From the NCBI RefSeq assembly GCF_046630445.1, contig NC_092336.1, forward strand, positions 206,493,001 through 206,557,000: a DNA stretch of 64,000 nt, in the 5' to 3' direction. The position numbers were made by a program, and so were the translations under genes. The DNA comes from Rutidosis leptorrhynchoides (taxonomy: Eukaryota; Streptophyta; Magnoliopsida; Asterales; Asteraceae). Under the pieces are notes generated by a model. The model saw only the letters and a list, made by a program, of their open reading frames with translations, did no database searches and was not told where the DNA came from. This document shows, piece after piece, positions 43,436-56,301 of this stretch (position 1 is its first letter; the number at the start of each line of letters is the position of its first letter).

Positions 43436-43933
43436 TGTATATAGGATATAGATTGATAAATATTTATGAAATCGTACCAATCAATAACAGTAAACTTTCT
43501 TTAAACATTAAATTTGTGGATAGTGGTTTGACAATGCATGATCTATAATAATAAAATATATCATATTAAAATCAAAGAAACGTGTATTAAACATCACTAG
43601 TCTTGAATTTGGATATTTATGTGTCGACATCTAATTCCCGGAGTATTATATCGTGTCTATTGCTAAACAGTTAAAATATAAAAGTGTTCCTAAAAATCCC
43701 AAATTTTTAGATTAAGCATATTAAATTATTTCACTCATTACCTGTTTGAAACCTGATCAAAAAGGTTTGAAAATTATTTATTTTCTGTTCCGATTTATAC
43801 GTACGGGGTACTAATAGTTAAAATAAAAGGGGTAAAAATATTTTTAAATAACAAATTTTACTACATAATTAAATATATTAATTAAATATTTTAAACCGTT
43901 AAATTTAATATATCAATATATATACAAGTAACA

Positions 43934-44009
<76 letters not shown>

Positions 44010-44194
44010 TATCTATTTACAATTTATTGTTCGTGAATCGTCGAGAATGGTCGAAGGTCAAATGGATATATGAAACAGTTCAAAATTTTTGAGATCCAAC
44101 CTAACAGACTTTGCTTATCATGTTGAAAATACAAGATCGTATCGAGAGTTTGGTTTAAAAATTAGTCGAAATTTTCCGGGTCGTTACAGTTACC

Positions 44195-45985
44195 TTCAAA
44201 ATTGACCGTCCTACCAATCTTTCTGGACAGGCAGAGATGTTTGCTATTTCCACCAGACGGATCACTTTCGATGATGAGTCTTCACCACCAGCCACTGATA
44301 TCGAAATGGGTGTCGAATCACAGTCTGCAGACAACCCCGAAATGGAAGAAGAGGATCCCAACGAAGAAATAGAGGAAGAGGAAGAACCTAAGGAGGAAGA
44401 GGAAATGGTAGATGTAAAAGAAACTGCGATAATACCTTCTCTAAGCATGAAGCGTCATGAAGAATTAATGAGGCTTGAGACAGAAGATCACAGTTTAATC
44501 ATTCGTTTCAAGAAGAAAATCGATAAGGTTGAGGTTAAGGATATAGAAATTGACCCTGCAAGTGTCAAAGTGGAAGACCAGAATACTGAAGAAGCCCATT
44601 CATCAGACGAATCTTTAGAAGACTAGTATACCAATGATGACGAGGAAGAGCAACACGAAGACATTCTGGGTAACTCATATTCTCTAACCGAACCAGATTG
44701 AGAGGAGCCGGACTCTTCTTCAGATCAGATTCCGGTCATATCTACTCACGCTGACATGATAACCTTCATCAATGACACTGATGAATTCGAAGACATTCTC
44801 GAAGCCATCCGTTAATCAACAATTGATTTCATGCTACGCTTAACAGAATGAATCATGGCTATTCGAGAATAATACAACCTCCATCTCCAGAGAGAAGTCA
44901 ATAATATTGAAATCCTAGAAGAGCGCATTCAAGACTTTATCAATACCCTTCACAATCATATCCACCGCAAAGAAAGGCAAATAGAGCACAATTCAGTGGT
45001 TAGCACTATTCTTGAGACAAGATTTTGTCGAGATTAGAAGATCAATTACTCTAAGATTTACAACGCCTTAGCCAGATCTGCACTTCCTTTCTCAGCAAAC
45101 CAACGAGCACTACTGACTCTCATCCGGAAGCATATGGATCTTTCCACCGGACGCCCGACTTATCACTCTGATTTGCAAATGATCGAGGATATTCACAGCT
45201 TTTTCGCTCTCTTGGAAAGAGATAATTTCGAAAGCACACCAGACATGCTAGTGATTTATGTAACAATTGATCACCACGCTGATCTGCTTATCAAGGAGTA
45301 ACGAGACGTAGTCACAGAAGAAGTAAGACTCAACAATCCGTTTTGTCATCTTGAACCAGACCGAATCAACATTGCCACCTACGTTACGAAGCTGATACCA
45401 CGTATCTTCCACAAATCCACAGATCCAAGTTTCATATTAAAAGCTAGATGTCGGGAGATATACTCAAAGACGGTGACATTAATGCTCGGGTCAGGATTGC
45501 TTTTCACTTCTTTTCAACTTCGCCTTTTGACCAATCTGTGTAAAGCTACAGATTCTTACTATGGAGATCACCATTCCGAAGATTACAGATACTGAAGATA
45601 CAGTTTCTAACACTACTTGAAGACCTCCGAAATGAGCATCCTGTCAGAGAGATAATCATCAGCAGCACTGCCTCAATGATTGACATTCATGGATCAATCA
45701 ACAGAGTCGTGGATCATATTCTCATTGGACTTCAAGATTTATCACGAGCCGAAACTGCACACTACCTATCTTTCAGAAGATCTTCAAGAGAAGTACCGGA
45801 TCGTCTACCACTTTTGGTCCGACAATTTCTCAGGATTTATCCATCAAGACTCACATTCCCTCGAGAAGATCAAGATCACAGCTATCAGAGGAGAATGTTT
45901 GCTTTCTAAGCATCGCTACGGTCGAGCCAATGACCTTAAACAAAAGCGCTTCTCGGTAGGCAACCCGTGCTATAAAGTAGAGTAG
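44195..45985 (+). pseudogene. acidic non-pol ORF following protease in element C
   Basis: After B2, the C frame resumes (TFKIDRPTNLSGQAEMF) as the end of the protease region. It then runs into an acidic stretch (about 44330-44410, Glu-rich) that is open to 44626, followed by conceptual sequence with scattered stops to about 45985. Recognisable pieces are LTLIRKHMDLSTGRPTYHSD, IEDIHSFFALLERDNFESTP and PDRINIATYVTKLIPRIF. The final DLKQKR...GNP resembles the DVKAALLGRQP-like tail seen before the 3' non-coding part of Athila elements. No RT, RNase H or integrase motif is present. It may be an env-position or replacement ORF. No family is recognised. Confidence 0.5.
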
Positions 45986-46837
45986 AAGAATAAAGGATGA
46001 CAAATGAGCCGATCAATAAAGGATGTAACTTCCAAGATTGCAAGCCAGCCAGTTTCTTCACAAGCAACCACAAATGCTGGGGGTACTCCTTTCTTCCTGT
46101 TACTAGCTCAAACTTTAAATTATGCCACATCCTAGCTTATCACTAAGTGTGGGATCCCAACCCAAATAAACACTAGACAAATATTCCCAAATCATCAACT
46201 AAAACTCCTAAGTGTGGGATACACTCGGAACATTGAGGACAATGTTCGTCTAAGTATGAGATGTTGGTATAATCTTTTTATGCTATATTAAAATAACCCA
46301 TTATGAAGATTCTAAGTTCTTAAGCCAAATTTCAAATTTTTAACAAGAGAAAACCTTTCCGAAAAAGTATTTTTGAAAAGCTAAAACGTCTGTAAATAAA
46401 ATTAAGGCTTAAGTAGGGTGGAAATCTTGTTGGGACGAACCAAATCTCTAATAGAGCATTGCATGACTAGGCATATCGACCTAAATTGATTAGGGTGAGG
46501 CACCCAAATAAGACCAGCATTCATCTTTAATGCTACGATATTTTCCGTTGAGAGTGCCGATGTTCGTGCTCAGAATCAGAACTTGCTTCAGTTCTGCATT
46601 TCCAAGCAGCGAAATGTGATTTGGTTATAATCAGAAGAGCTAGCCATTTGTCAAAAATAAACCTTTCACACCTCCACTACTTCTACTCATCCACATCATC
46701 TTTACTATTACTTAAAAAATCCAGAAAATGAGATTCCTTCGGAAAACCCGATGTTATAAACCTCTCAAGTATCATGGCAAAGGTCTTGAAAAAGTTTACC
46801 GGCAGAAAAATTTCTCGAGATAAAATCTCTAAAAACT

Positions 46838-46840
<3 letters not shown>

Positions 46841-46904
<64 letters not shown>
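46841..46904. repeat. TA microsatellite in element C
   Basis: An uninterrupted dinucleotide array of about 32 units. Confidence 0.95.
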
Positions 46905-46907
<3 letters not shown>

Positions 46908-47481
46908 TTCTGAAAAAAGGAGCAGAACTTATAAAGAGAAACGGCGAAGAAGAACTTGACCGCAAATGCCTATCAATCCAAAGGAAGAAAAGTTCAAAAG
47001 TGCTTTTCAAAAATATCAGCACTCCTATCTATCTTAAAATTCCGAATAAAAGTCTTCAAAAAGACTGTATTACCCTTTTTCTACCCCCTTAAAACAAATT
47101 CACCATCACTCTAAAAATTCCTTTCCATCATTGACAAATGACCTAGAAGCTATGGTTACTGCCGTTCCCACATTAGTAGCAAGGATTTGAGTCTTTATCA
47201 AGCCTATGACAATGGGTGCAACATGACTGGCTATGAGTGAGTTCGTTTCTTAGATCTATAGGGAACCCTAAACACTTGTGTGATTTGAGTGACCCGTAGA
47301 AGCTAGTCTAAGTCATGTAACCTCCTCGCATGTTTGCAGAGATAGTTTCAACCCTAACATGGATAACTTACCTTATATTTCGCTCTTATAATAAAAACCA
47401 AACCGCTTAAGCTATTAGAAAAGAAACTCCGAAAAGATTTCTTGAAGTAAAATTGAGAAGTTTGCTTGAGGACAAGTAAAG

Positions 47482-47498
47482 ACTAAGTGTGGGATATT
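47482..47498 (+). promoter_or_regulatory. polypurine tract of element C
   Basis: CTAAGTGTGGGATATT immediately before the TGATATCGG start of the 3' LTR. Confidence 0.75.
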
Positions 47499-48945
47499 TG
47501 ATATCGGCTAAAAAGTCATGTTTTCACCCCGGTATTGAGGCCCAAAAACAATAAAGTTCCAAGCTTTATCGGCAAAATACCCGCTTCGTCGGTTAATATT
47601 GAAGATCAAGTGATTACGAAGACGATGCAAAAAGAATCAAGAGAATCGGAGCTAAAACGAAGACTCTAGAGTGAAAACGGTGAAAGACGAGAAATTAATT
47701 TACGATCCAGCAAATTAGCAAGCCAAACGGCCTGCCAAACGAGCTGCTAAACAGGCTGCCAAACGGCTTGCCACTATGGCAAACGGCTTGCCACACGCGC
47801 CAAGAAAACGGGCACAGCAAACGGGCGACCAAGGCAAACAGGCCCTGCAAACGGCTAGCCAAACGGCCTGCCAAACGGCTTGCCAGCTGTTTGCAGGCAA
47901 ATTTCACTCTTATTTAAAGGGTCTTTGTCATCCATTTCAACATACACTTCAATTCACTTCTTTCTCTCTCTTTCTACAATATTAGTCATACTTTCAAGGT
48001 CTTTGACTCTGTGCGGGAAATTTAGTACTCGGAGAAGAACGCCGAAGATTGTATTAGGATCGGTCTGGAGTTTGAAATTGTCACTTTTGTATTCGGAACT
48101 CGTTTAATCTACTGGTACTTCTATCCTTTGTCTTTATATAATGTTTTCCATTACTATGCTTTGTGATGTTGTTGCCATGATTAGCGAGTAGTTATCTTTA
48201 GTGTATGCTATGATGTAGTTAGTTATAATGCCGAAATAATATTATGGTTTGTGTATGTTGCCGAGATGCTTTTTGATTATGCTTTAAACTTAATCGCTCT
48301 TCCAACTAATAGAACGTAGTTATTGGCTCTGTTATTGGGAAGTAACGAACCTCGATCCAAAGTACATTATCTGTGTCACCCCTTGGTAAGAGAAGTCTAT
48401 CGGATACAATGCGAGATCGACTGAGGCACACCGGTTGTAGTAAGTTTATCAAGCTTTGGATTTCGAATGAGGACTCTATCATAGTGAAACATCTAACTAG
48501 ACCCCTAGTACATTGTCGGTCCTAGACCATGCCAGTGTAGTCACCAAGCATATAAACTTTGTACATGCATGCTGAAGCACAATGGTTGTTGTAAGATGTA
48601 CCTATGCTAAGTAAGGCCATGGAACCCGGTCAGTGCTGATTAGTACACTTCACCATAACGCGGTCTCAACCATTGCACTCCGCTTGAGGGATTCTTGGTT
48701 AATTAAGGAACTGTTTGTTTAAACACATAAAGGATTGGACCGTTAGGATAACCGAACTTGTTCATGGAAGTCAAACTTAACTTGGCCATGGTGTTCTTTA
48801 TGGTTGAACTCTTTTTAAGGGCCTAACTATCTTTTAAACCCAATCATTAATGAAAGCATCGAAACAAATAACGTCTCTCGGATACAGTAAACCATGTATT
48901 CCATTATACTTAAGAAAGTTTAGACCGTTGTGGAATGTTAATACG
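47499..48945 (+). mobile_element. 3' LTR of element C, first part
   Basis: Collinear with the 5' LTR from 29400. Interrupted after ATACG (48941-48945) by B3 and resumed at 58618. Its GC-rich array (47716-47899) is about 40 bp longer than in the 5' LTR. Confidence 0.88.
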
Positions 48946-51900
48946 TGTGAAGACCCGTCCTTATCCCCCTGGACGAAATCATCAACATTTGGTCCCATTG
49001 CGATGTTCGACTCCAAGTAATGTCTTTAAAATGAGCATATGCACAACGAAAGACTTAATTCGTACATGAGAATAAACATGCCTAAAAGTATCAACCAAAA
49101 GGTTGGTAAGTTCATAGGTTTATCATGATAATCATTTCAATATATTAATAGACCACAAGATTTCCGTTATCATAAACATAATACACTCGCAAGTGTATGT
49201 AAAGCATTCTAAGTGGTTGAGCACTTGGTAACCATACTTAACATTTAATCAACGTCGCATATTCCCTTTATTATGAAATCTCCCTACACTGTACCAAGTG
49301 TAGTAACGAAACAAAGTACTATGCAACCGTTGAATACTGGTCGTCCAGTCCGGTTGGGGTTGTCAGGCCCGATAGTATCAACAGGATTCGCGTTTACAAT
49401 ACCACATGTAAATAGTAGTTACCAAGCTATTATGGAAGATATGCAGGGTGGTACAACTCAACGTAGAATATATTTTAAGTACTTGTGTCTATCTCGTAAA
49501 CATTTATAAAAGCAGTGCATGTATTCTCAGTCCAAAAATATATATTGCAAAAGCAATTAAAAAGGGAGCAAATCACCATACTGTATTTTTGTAGTAAAAA
49601 TACATATGACGGCATAGAACAAGTGTAGGGTTGGCCTTGGATTCACGAACCTCAAAGGAGTATCCCTTAAAAATAATGCCCAAGTCCGGGTTTGAACCCG
49701 CGACATCCCGCTAACCGGATAACAACCTAAACCATCCTTCCAATTCACTTTTTCTGTTTTAATTACAGATTAGATCCTTTTATCTAACATTCGACTGTTT
49801 TCATTTTTCCTAATTCTACCATCATCATAATTATTCTATCATTCTTAAACCCTAATTATAACATCATCTTCTATATCATCATTAACATACTTCTTGTATC
49901 TTCAATCATAGTCATCGAATATCAACATCAATATAACCTCGTTTACATATGAATCCGGCCCAAGTATAAACAAGTTCACGGCCCACTACTTATTTATATC
50001 CATCAGTCAAACAACAAAACTAGCAGCCCAATTATACAAGGAAACAACCCTTGTTCGTTTACAGAAAACGTCGGTGTGTGATACCTTGACCCACCCGCTT
50101 GTCTGCTTACTCGATATCTTTAAGTGAAAGGAGAAAATTTCGGTAAACTAAAAGGAACAAATACCATCAAGTGGGATTATAATATATGTAGGCCATCAAA
50201 TTGTTTTTTTTAAAATCGTCACACTTTCCTGAGAACATGATAATTATGTATCATATATTATTATCCCACACTCCCTTTATGCCCAACCTGCATCTATCGG
50301 CCCACCTCTCAACTAATACTCATGCCACATGCATAATGGATTTAAAAGTCCTTTAGCTCGTTTCCAATTAAACCTACCGACACTTATATTAAAACTTTGG
50401 ATGTTGCTCAATCATACAAGAGGAAAGTGAGTGGGGACGGTCGGCCACTAAGGGAAAAGGAGTACACAAAAAGCAATACAGCAACAGTAGTGTGATTCTT
50501 TTGGATGGTTTCGCATAAAATAATAGCTGCAGCAGTTTAAGGGTCTTCTTGGATTGATATCGAGTTGAATCAGAAAAGAAGGAAAGAAGAATATGTATGG
50601 ATGATGATGGTGGTTTGCGAAGAGGGTGTTTGATCGTATTTGCCTTCGGTTCCAAAACATAAACGAGCTGTAGCAATATGGTGACAAAGGTGGTGATGTT
50701 CATGGTTTTAGAGGGTTTCGTGGTGGTGGCTGAAGTGATGGCTTACGGTTGTATTTGAGGGGTTATGTGGGTGATGATTGAATCGAAACAATGACAGCAA
50801 AATAGTCGATGGTTATGGGGGTAGGGTGGTGTTTTGCTTTAAACGTACAAAGGGAAACAAGAAACGATTTTGAGAGAGAGAAAGGGTTAACGGTGGTGGT
50901 TTTGGTTATGGTTGTTAATGGATAATGGTGGCAACGGATTTATGGTGTAGTGATGCCGGAGGTGGTGGTCACAATGGGTAGAGGATGGTGGGTTGAGAGA
51001 GGTCGAATGGTGATAATGGTTTGTGATTATGCAGGTTGATGTATATATCTATCTTTATTGTATGTGCAAGTGTAAATATATATTAGATATATATTAGATT
51101 GTAGTAGGATAAAAGCCAACAACAGTAATCACATTATTTTCAAACATATACAGTGTGTACAGTGAGCCATCGATTGTTTTTGTAAGTTTATTACCGACAG
51201 TTTTGTCACGAAGTGCTAGATCGTGCCTATTGCTAAACAGTTGTCGTATAAAAGTGTTCCTAAAAATCCCAAAATTTTAAATTAAATATATTTAATTATT
51301 TCACTCATTACCTATTTGAAACTTGATCAAAAAGGTTCAATAATTATGTATTTTCTGTTCCAATTTATATGTACGGGGTACTAATATTTAAACTTTAAAA
51401 GGTAAAAATATTTTTAACTAATCTAAAATCCTCGTAATCGATTTACCGTTCAACTTTTATTTCAATCCTTCATGAACACGTACAATATCTATATTAAAAC
51501 TAACAAAACATCAACCGAGTGTTACCGATGTTTGCCAATTAAGCTCGAAATTATTCATTTTCCATTTACTCTCTCTCTATATATAATCAGTTTTAAATAG
51601 CAAACAAATATATTATATATTTTTAAACAATTAGATTTAATATAGCTATATATATACAAATAATATTTATTTACTTAATTATATATATATATCTATATAT
51701 TTATAAATATAGTTCTCATCACATCACATAGCATATTATTTTACATATTTAATTCTAACAATTTAATCATATATTATTCCAAATAATAATTAAAATTTAT
51801 ATATTTAAATATACATGTATCTATTTAAAATTAGTTGTTCGTGAATCGTCGAGAATAGTCAAAGGTCAAATGAATATATGAAACACTTCAAAATTGTTGA

Positions 51901-51995
51901 GATCCAACCTAACAGACTTTGCTTATCGTGTCAAAAATTTAATATCGTATCGAGAGTTTCGTTTAAAATTAGTCGGAATTTTCCAGGTCATGACA
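48946..51995 (-). mobile_element. 3' LTR of element B3 (left copy)
   Basis: Plus strand TGTGAAGACCCG to AGGTCATGACA, 3050 bp. About 4-5% different by eye from 55501-58617. TATA box 49503-49511 and tRNA-like segment 49676-49738. Confidence 0.88.
49676..49738 (-). other. tRNA-like segment in LTR (B3 left)
   Basis: Sense strand: GGATGGTTTAGGTTGTTATC, then GGTTAGCGGGATGTCGC, then GGTTCAAACCC. The B box is canonical (GGTTCAAACCC) and the A-box-like TGGTTTAGGTTG lies about 30 bp before it. Confidence 0.5.
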
Positions 51996-51996
51996 G

Positions 51997-52010
51997 TACC
52001 TACCCGTTAA
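51997..52010 (-). promoter_or_regulatory. polypurine tract of B3
   Basis: TTAACGGGTAGGTA, one base from the 3' LTR edge. Confidence 0.65.
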
Positions 52011-54185
52011 AGAAATTTTGTCTCGAAATTTGATTGAGGTCGTCATGGCTAACAATAAGAATGTTTTCATGACGAATATGAGTTGATAAATAGAGTTTTA
52101 TCATCATTGAGTAACATTGATAAAATAATTGAATTACTCGAAGCGTATGAGTGAAGCTATCACAAAAGAGTGAAATGAAGTAAATAGAGGTTCGTTTTAA
52201 CTTTTGACGTTGTCACGATTGATTTTCGAAATTCAAGGAATTTAAAGAAATCTTCTAATCAGAAAAAAAAATGTAATACCACGATTTATTAGCAGATTGT
52301 TGGAATTACAGAAGAACAGAATTATCAAGGAAATATTTCCGTGATAAACTTAGAGATTAAGTAGAATGAAAGAGTCGTGTAACATGGCACATGATGACGG
52401 TATTGTCTGTGAATCATCACATTCCATTAGAAATTCAGCATGACTTACTGTAATATAATCACGTTGGCCGGGCGTCATTATATTATAATAACCCATGCTT
52501 CAATTCTCAACACTTCTCCACAATTCATTCATAATTTATACTTAGATCTTACAGAAATTTCCAATATAATGAAATACAGATAGTACGAAGAGGTATATAA
52601 TTTCGGACGAGTATATTTATGAAAATATCTTCAGAAATATCAAAGATATTTATGATGATATTTTGGGATTTCTAAGTTCGAAAGTTGATAAGGAAAAATT
52701 TTCCGCAAGATTTTAACATGACTTCGGAGCAGGATATTCTCTAAAGATTTCATCGGATCCAGAATTACCTGGATTCTTTGAATATAGGGTATGGTTCTTG
52801 TATTTGTCCTTGGTCTCTTTCGTGGTTAGCTCAATCCGTTTTCCAGTTCTAACTTTTCTGAGCTTTTTCAACGTACTATTCTTTATCATCAAACTTTTGG
52901 CCGTTTAGACCATCTACAATTTGGTTGTTTCCTCTGCATTAAATGCTATCATATCTGAATCATTGGTTATTAATCTGAGGTGGTTTCAGGAGAATTGTGT
53001 TTTTAGATGATTAAACACTAGTGGTAATATGATGGAATATAAAAGGTTCCCCGGTAACAATATAAGATCACGCATATATATCAAAGTTATAATAAGGTTG
53101 TTTCGAACGAAAGGTCGAAATTGTCTTGCTGGAGCTGTTACAAAATTGGCTAATTTGGAGAGGAATTGAAAAGTGATTGTTGGTAATATTAATGCCAAAG
53201 GAGCTAGCACAGATACGTGTTAAACGTTTACTCAGTTTCCGAGAGTTTTTCAGATGCATAACTATAGGCATCATTCTTTCCTTTCGTGGATGAGGTGTGG
53301 TTGGTTTATCCTCTCGTTTGAGGTGTTTTCAAGAATCATGAAAGGTTTGAATGCATATCGTAATCGTCAAGATACAAATGAGGTTGAAGATGAAATCAAG
53401 TGGCAAACTTGAAGAATTGTTTAGTTTCATATGTTATAATCAATATTTTAATTCATTTTAATTGTTCAATGTTATTAGTCCACAGTCGATAGTCCACAGT
53501 TAACAGTCCAATAATTCATATATATATAGTTTAATATATAATATTAGAATTAATTAATACGTCTCGTGACCCGTGTACATGTCTCAGACTCGATCACAAC
53601 TCAAAGTATATATATTATTGTAGAATCAACCTCAACCCTGTATAGAGAACTCGATCATTACTGCATATAGAGTGTCTATGGTTATTCCAAATAATATATA
53701 TAAATGCGTCGATATGATATGTCAAAACCTTGTATACATGTCCCGATATTTAAAGTGCGAAAAATAAATACAGAAAATAAATGACGATAAATAAAGTACG
53801 TAAAGTAAATAACAGAAATTAAATGACGATAAATAAAATTGCGATAATTAAATTGCGATAAACAAACTGCGATAATAAAATGTAATCAGTTAGCTAGGAA
53901 CAGTTAGCTAAGATTTTGTTAGCGTGGATTCTTAACAAAATTTCTTATAGTTCAATTGTTTGTTTCTAACAAATTTTATTTTGTCCAAAGTTTTCTTCAT
54001 TATGCCACTTGTTGGATTCTGGTAGGTCAAAATCCAAATATGAAATTGAATGAAAATGGTTATTTTGTGGTAAACGGATTCGTATATTTGTGAATGTATG
54101 TAGAATAGTAAATTATCGTTGAATCAGATTCAAAGAAAGTACAGTGTAACTTATTAATGTGGAATATAAATATTTCCTCGGGTAT
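52011..54185. other. B3 interior without pol
   Basis: Collinear with B2 37059-39753, but lacking about 0.5 kb around 52242-52274 where B2 has the antisense mini-ORF. 53565-53740 matches the B1 LTR block. 53755-53885 holds ATAAATAAAATTGCGA-like repeats. No intact gene. Confidence 0.6.
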
Positions 54186-54199
54186 TACCTACCCGTTAA
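54186..54199 (-). promoter_or_regulatory. internal polypurine-tract copy in B3
   Basis: Identical 14-mer to the terminal tract, with a flanking CGGGTA / TACCCG hairpin as in B2. Confidence 0.5.
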
Positions 54200-54375
54200 A
54201 ATATTTTCACCATTAATAGTTTGTACAATACAACTTTTAATTACAATCCTTATGAAAACACATATACATATATATTTTCTTTAGACGTAATCATGGATTT
54301 AATGTGTCAATGTGATATTAAACTCATCAGATTTGCGGCTAGAACTAGAGTACATAATCTCTAAAACATTAGAGA

Positions 54376-55071
54376 TTACATAATCGCCATGAAGGACGAA
54401 GATAGTTTATGTGGAACGATTCGTAGAACGATGATTATGCTTGAGATATAGATTGCAAGGTTGAGACGTGTGATGATGTTGTTGTTGTTGGTACTGGTTA
54501 TGCTACTGGTGCTGCTGATGGTGGTACTGTTACTGTCGGCTACCAGTGTTATTGGTTGTGAGGTTGGTGATGATGTTGGTGTGGTAAGTATAGCTTGTAG
54601 ATCACGCACCATTCTTGTCAGGGTTTCTACCCTACCTTCTATCATTTATATCCATCCACTCATCTGATTCGATAGATCTTGATTATCAATTCGAAGTTCC
54701 CCAACTTCTTCTAATATTCCCCTTCGATTGGTATTCGGAAGTAAAGGTTGAATATTTTCTGAGATTGCAGTAACGCGACCTTCGAGGTGGAAAACTTTAG
54801 CAAGAAGGGTGAATACAGTGTTGCGCATAGGTTCACCGGTGAGTACATCATTTTCTCCGATGTTAGGAGGTAAATTTGGTTCGCGGTAGGGCTCGCCTTC
54901 TTCATTTCTCCATCGAGTGAGTAAGTCTTGGACCCACCCCCATCTCCTCCAGAAAGAAAAATAACTAAATGGTTGAGGCACTTCTGGTTCATTGACTTCG
55001 GAGTCTGCTTCAATATACATCTCGAAATCACTTCCGGAACTAATGGAATCCAAGCTAGGTGTAGGTTCCAT
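54376..55071 (-). pseudogene. leader ORF of B3, coiled-coil type, one in-frame stop
   Basis: ATG 55071. The frame is open for 141 codons to TAA at 54646, then continues in frame (MIEGRVETLTRMVRDLQAIL) to a Thr/Ser-rich tail that frameshifts after an Asn run near 54480. The N-terminus is acidic (SLDSISSGSDFEMYIEAD). A Trp/Arg region (RRWGWVQDLLTRWR) is followed by GEPMRNTVFTLLAKVFHLEG and a heptad-like GILEEVGELRIDNQDLSNQM. It is homologous to the B2 frame at 40039-40551. With two such copies in otherwise gene-less elements, this was probably a real protein in their ancestor. No domain recognised. Confidence 0.6.
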
Positions 55072-55400
55072 CTCTCACGATCAGTTAAAGGGTTTTGATA
55101 TGAAATGATTTTCGGATATCGAATGATATTCTAAATATATATAGAATATCTATACATACTTCCAAAGATCCCATGAATTACGGAGAAAATTAAGGAAACG
55201 TGTCAGATAAAGTCTACAGTGATAGATACGCTAAGATATGAATTAGTAGATATGCTAAGATATGAATTTTGTCTATACACTATTCATGCAATCATTGCAG
55301 TAAGATGTGTCTAGACTAAGAATGATAAGAAGGTAATTTTCTAAGGTTGATAAACTGATGATTTTCGACAAAAATGATAAGCAAAATTTTTGACATGCAG

Positions 55401-55486
55401 ACACGGTCGAAGTCCAGACTCACTAATGCATCCTAACGACTTATCAGTTATACACACTAATGCAGACCTGGTTCGCTAAGACCACC
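55401..55486 (-). promoter_or_regulatory. conserved leader block next to primer site (B3)
   Basis: Matches 8714-8800 and 40834-40917. The adjoining primer site (55487-55500) is mutated. Confidence 0.55.
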
Positions 55487-56239
55487 GCTCTAATAACACC
55501 TGTGAAGACCCGTCCTTATCCCCCTGGATGAAATCATCAACATTTGGTCCCATTGTGATGTTCGACTCCAAGTAATGTCTTTAAAATGAGCATATGCACA
55601 GCGGAAGACTTAATTCGTACCTGAGAATAAACATGCTTAAAAGTGTCAACCAAAAGGTTGGTGAGTTCATAGGTTTATCATGATAATCATTTCAATATAT
55701 TAATAGACCACAAGATTTCCGTTATCATAAACATAATACACTCGCAAGTGTATGTAAAGCATTCTAAGTGGTTGAGCACTTGGTAACCATACTTAACATT
55801 TAATCAATGTCACATATTCCCTTTATTATGAAATCTCCCTACACTGTACCAAGTGTAGTAATGAAACGAAGTACTGTGCAACCGTTGAATACTGGTCGTC
55901 CAGTCCGGTTGGGGTTGTCAGGCCCGATAGATCTAACAACAGGATTCGCATTTACAATACCACATGTAAATAGTAGTTACCAAGCTATTAGGGAAGATAT
56001 GCATGGTGGTACCACTCAACGTAGAATATATTTTAAGTACTTGTGTCTATCTCGTAAACATTTATAAAAGCAGCGCATGTATTCTCAGTCCAAAAATATA
56101 TATTGCAAAAGCAATTAAAAAGGGAGCAAATGAAACTCACCATACTGTATTTTTGTAGTAAAAATACATATGACGGCATAGAACAAGTGTAGGGTTGGCC
56201 TTGGATTCACGAACCTCAAAGGAGTATCCCTTAAAAATA

Positions 56240-56301
56240 ATGCCCAAGTCCGGGTTTGAACCCGTGACATCCCGCTAACCGGATAACAACCTAAACCATC
56301 C
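56240..56301 (-). other. tRNA-like segment in LTR (B3 right)
   Basis: The counterpart of 49676-49738, with the B box GGTTCAAACCC intact. Confidence 0.48.

Larger units (their letters stand above)
33762..44188 (-). mobile_element. element B2: large non-autonomous Tekay-related LTR element
   Basis: Two roughly 3.27-kb LTRs flank a 3.9-kb interior with primer site (40918-40929), conserved leader block, a broken leader ORF (40039-40551), an internal polypurine-like site (39754-39767), non-coding sequence, an antisense mini-ORF (37474-37647) and the terminal tract (37045-37058). No gag or pol is present. Flanks ATTAC (33757-33761) and GTTAC (44189-44193) are a target duplication with one mismatch. 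Low LTR divergence makes it the youngest dated insertion here. Confidence 0.88.
40932..44188 (-). mobile_element. 5' LTR of element B2 (right copy)
   Basis: 3257 bp, TGAAAGGACCCG to GGGTCGTTACA. It matches the left LTR throughout with few substitutions plus microsatellite length changes (TA arrays 43374-43432 and 43938-43999, AAT array 41886-41965). TATA box 41489-41497. Confidence 0.9.
45986..47498 (+). other. 3' non-coding region of element C with repeated polypurine-like motifs
   Basis: Holds CTAAGTGTGGGAT-type tracts near 46145, 46207 and 47482, plus a weaker CTAAGTATGAGAT near 46251. The last abuts the 3' LTR and is the functional polypurine tract. GAGGACAA precedes the tracts at about 46233 and 47468. 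A TA array lies at 46841-46904. No gene. Confidence 0.7.

Noticed and set aside
47695-47907. Repetitive ORFs rich in Ala/Arg/Gly in element C LTRs (also 29615-29809)
   Set aside because: All frames on both strands are open because the GC-rich motif repeats; they are products of a promoter array, not genes.
54461-54667. Plus-strand Leu/Val-rich membrane-like ORF
   Set aside because: Antisense of the Ser/Thr/Asn-rich tail of the B3 leader ORF.
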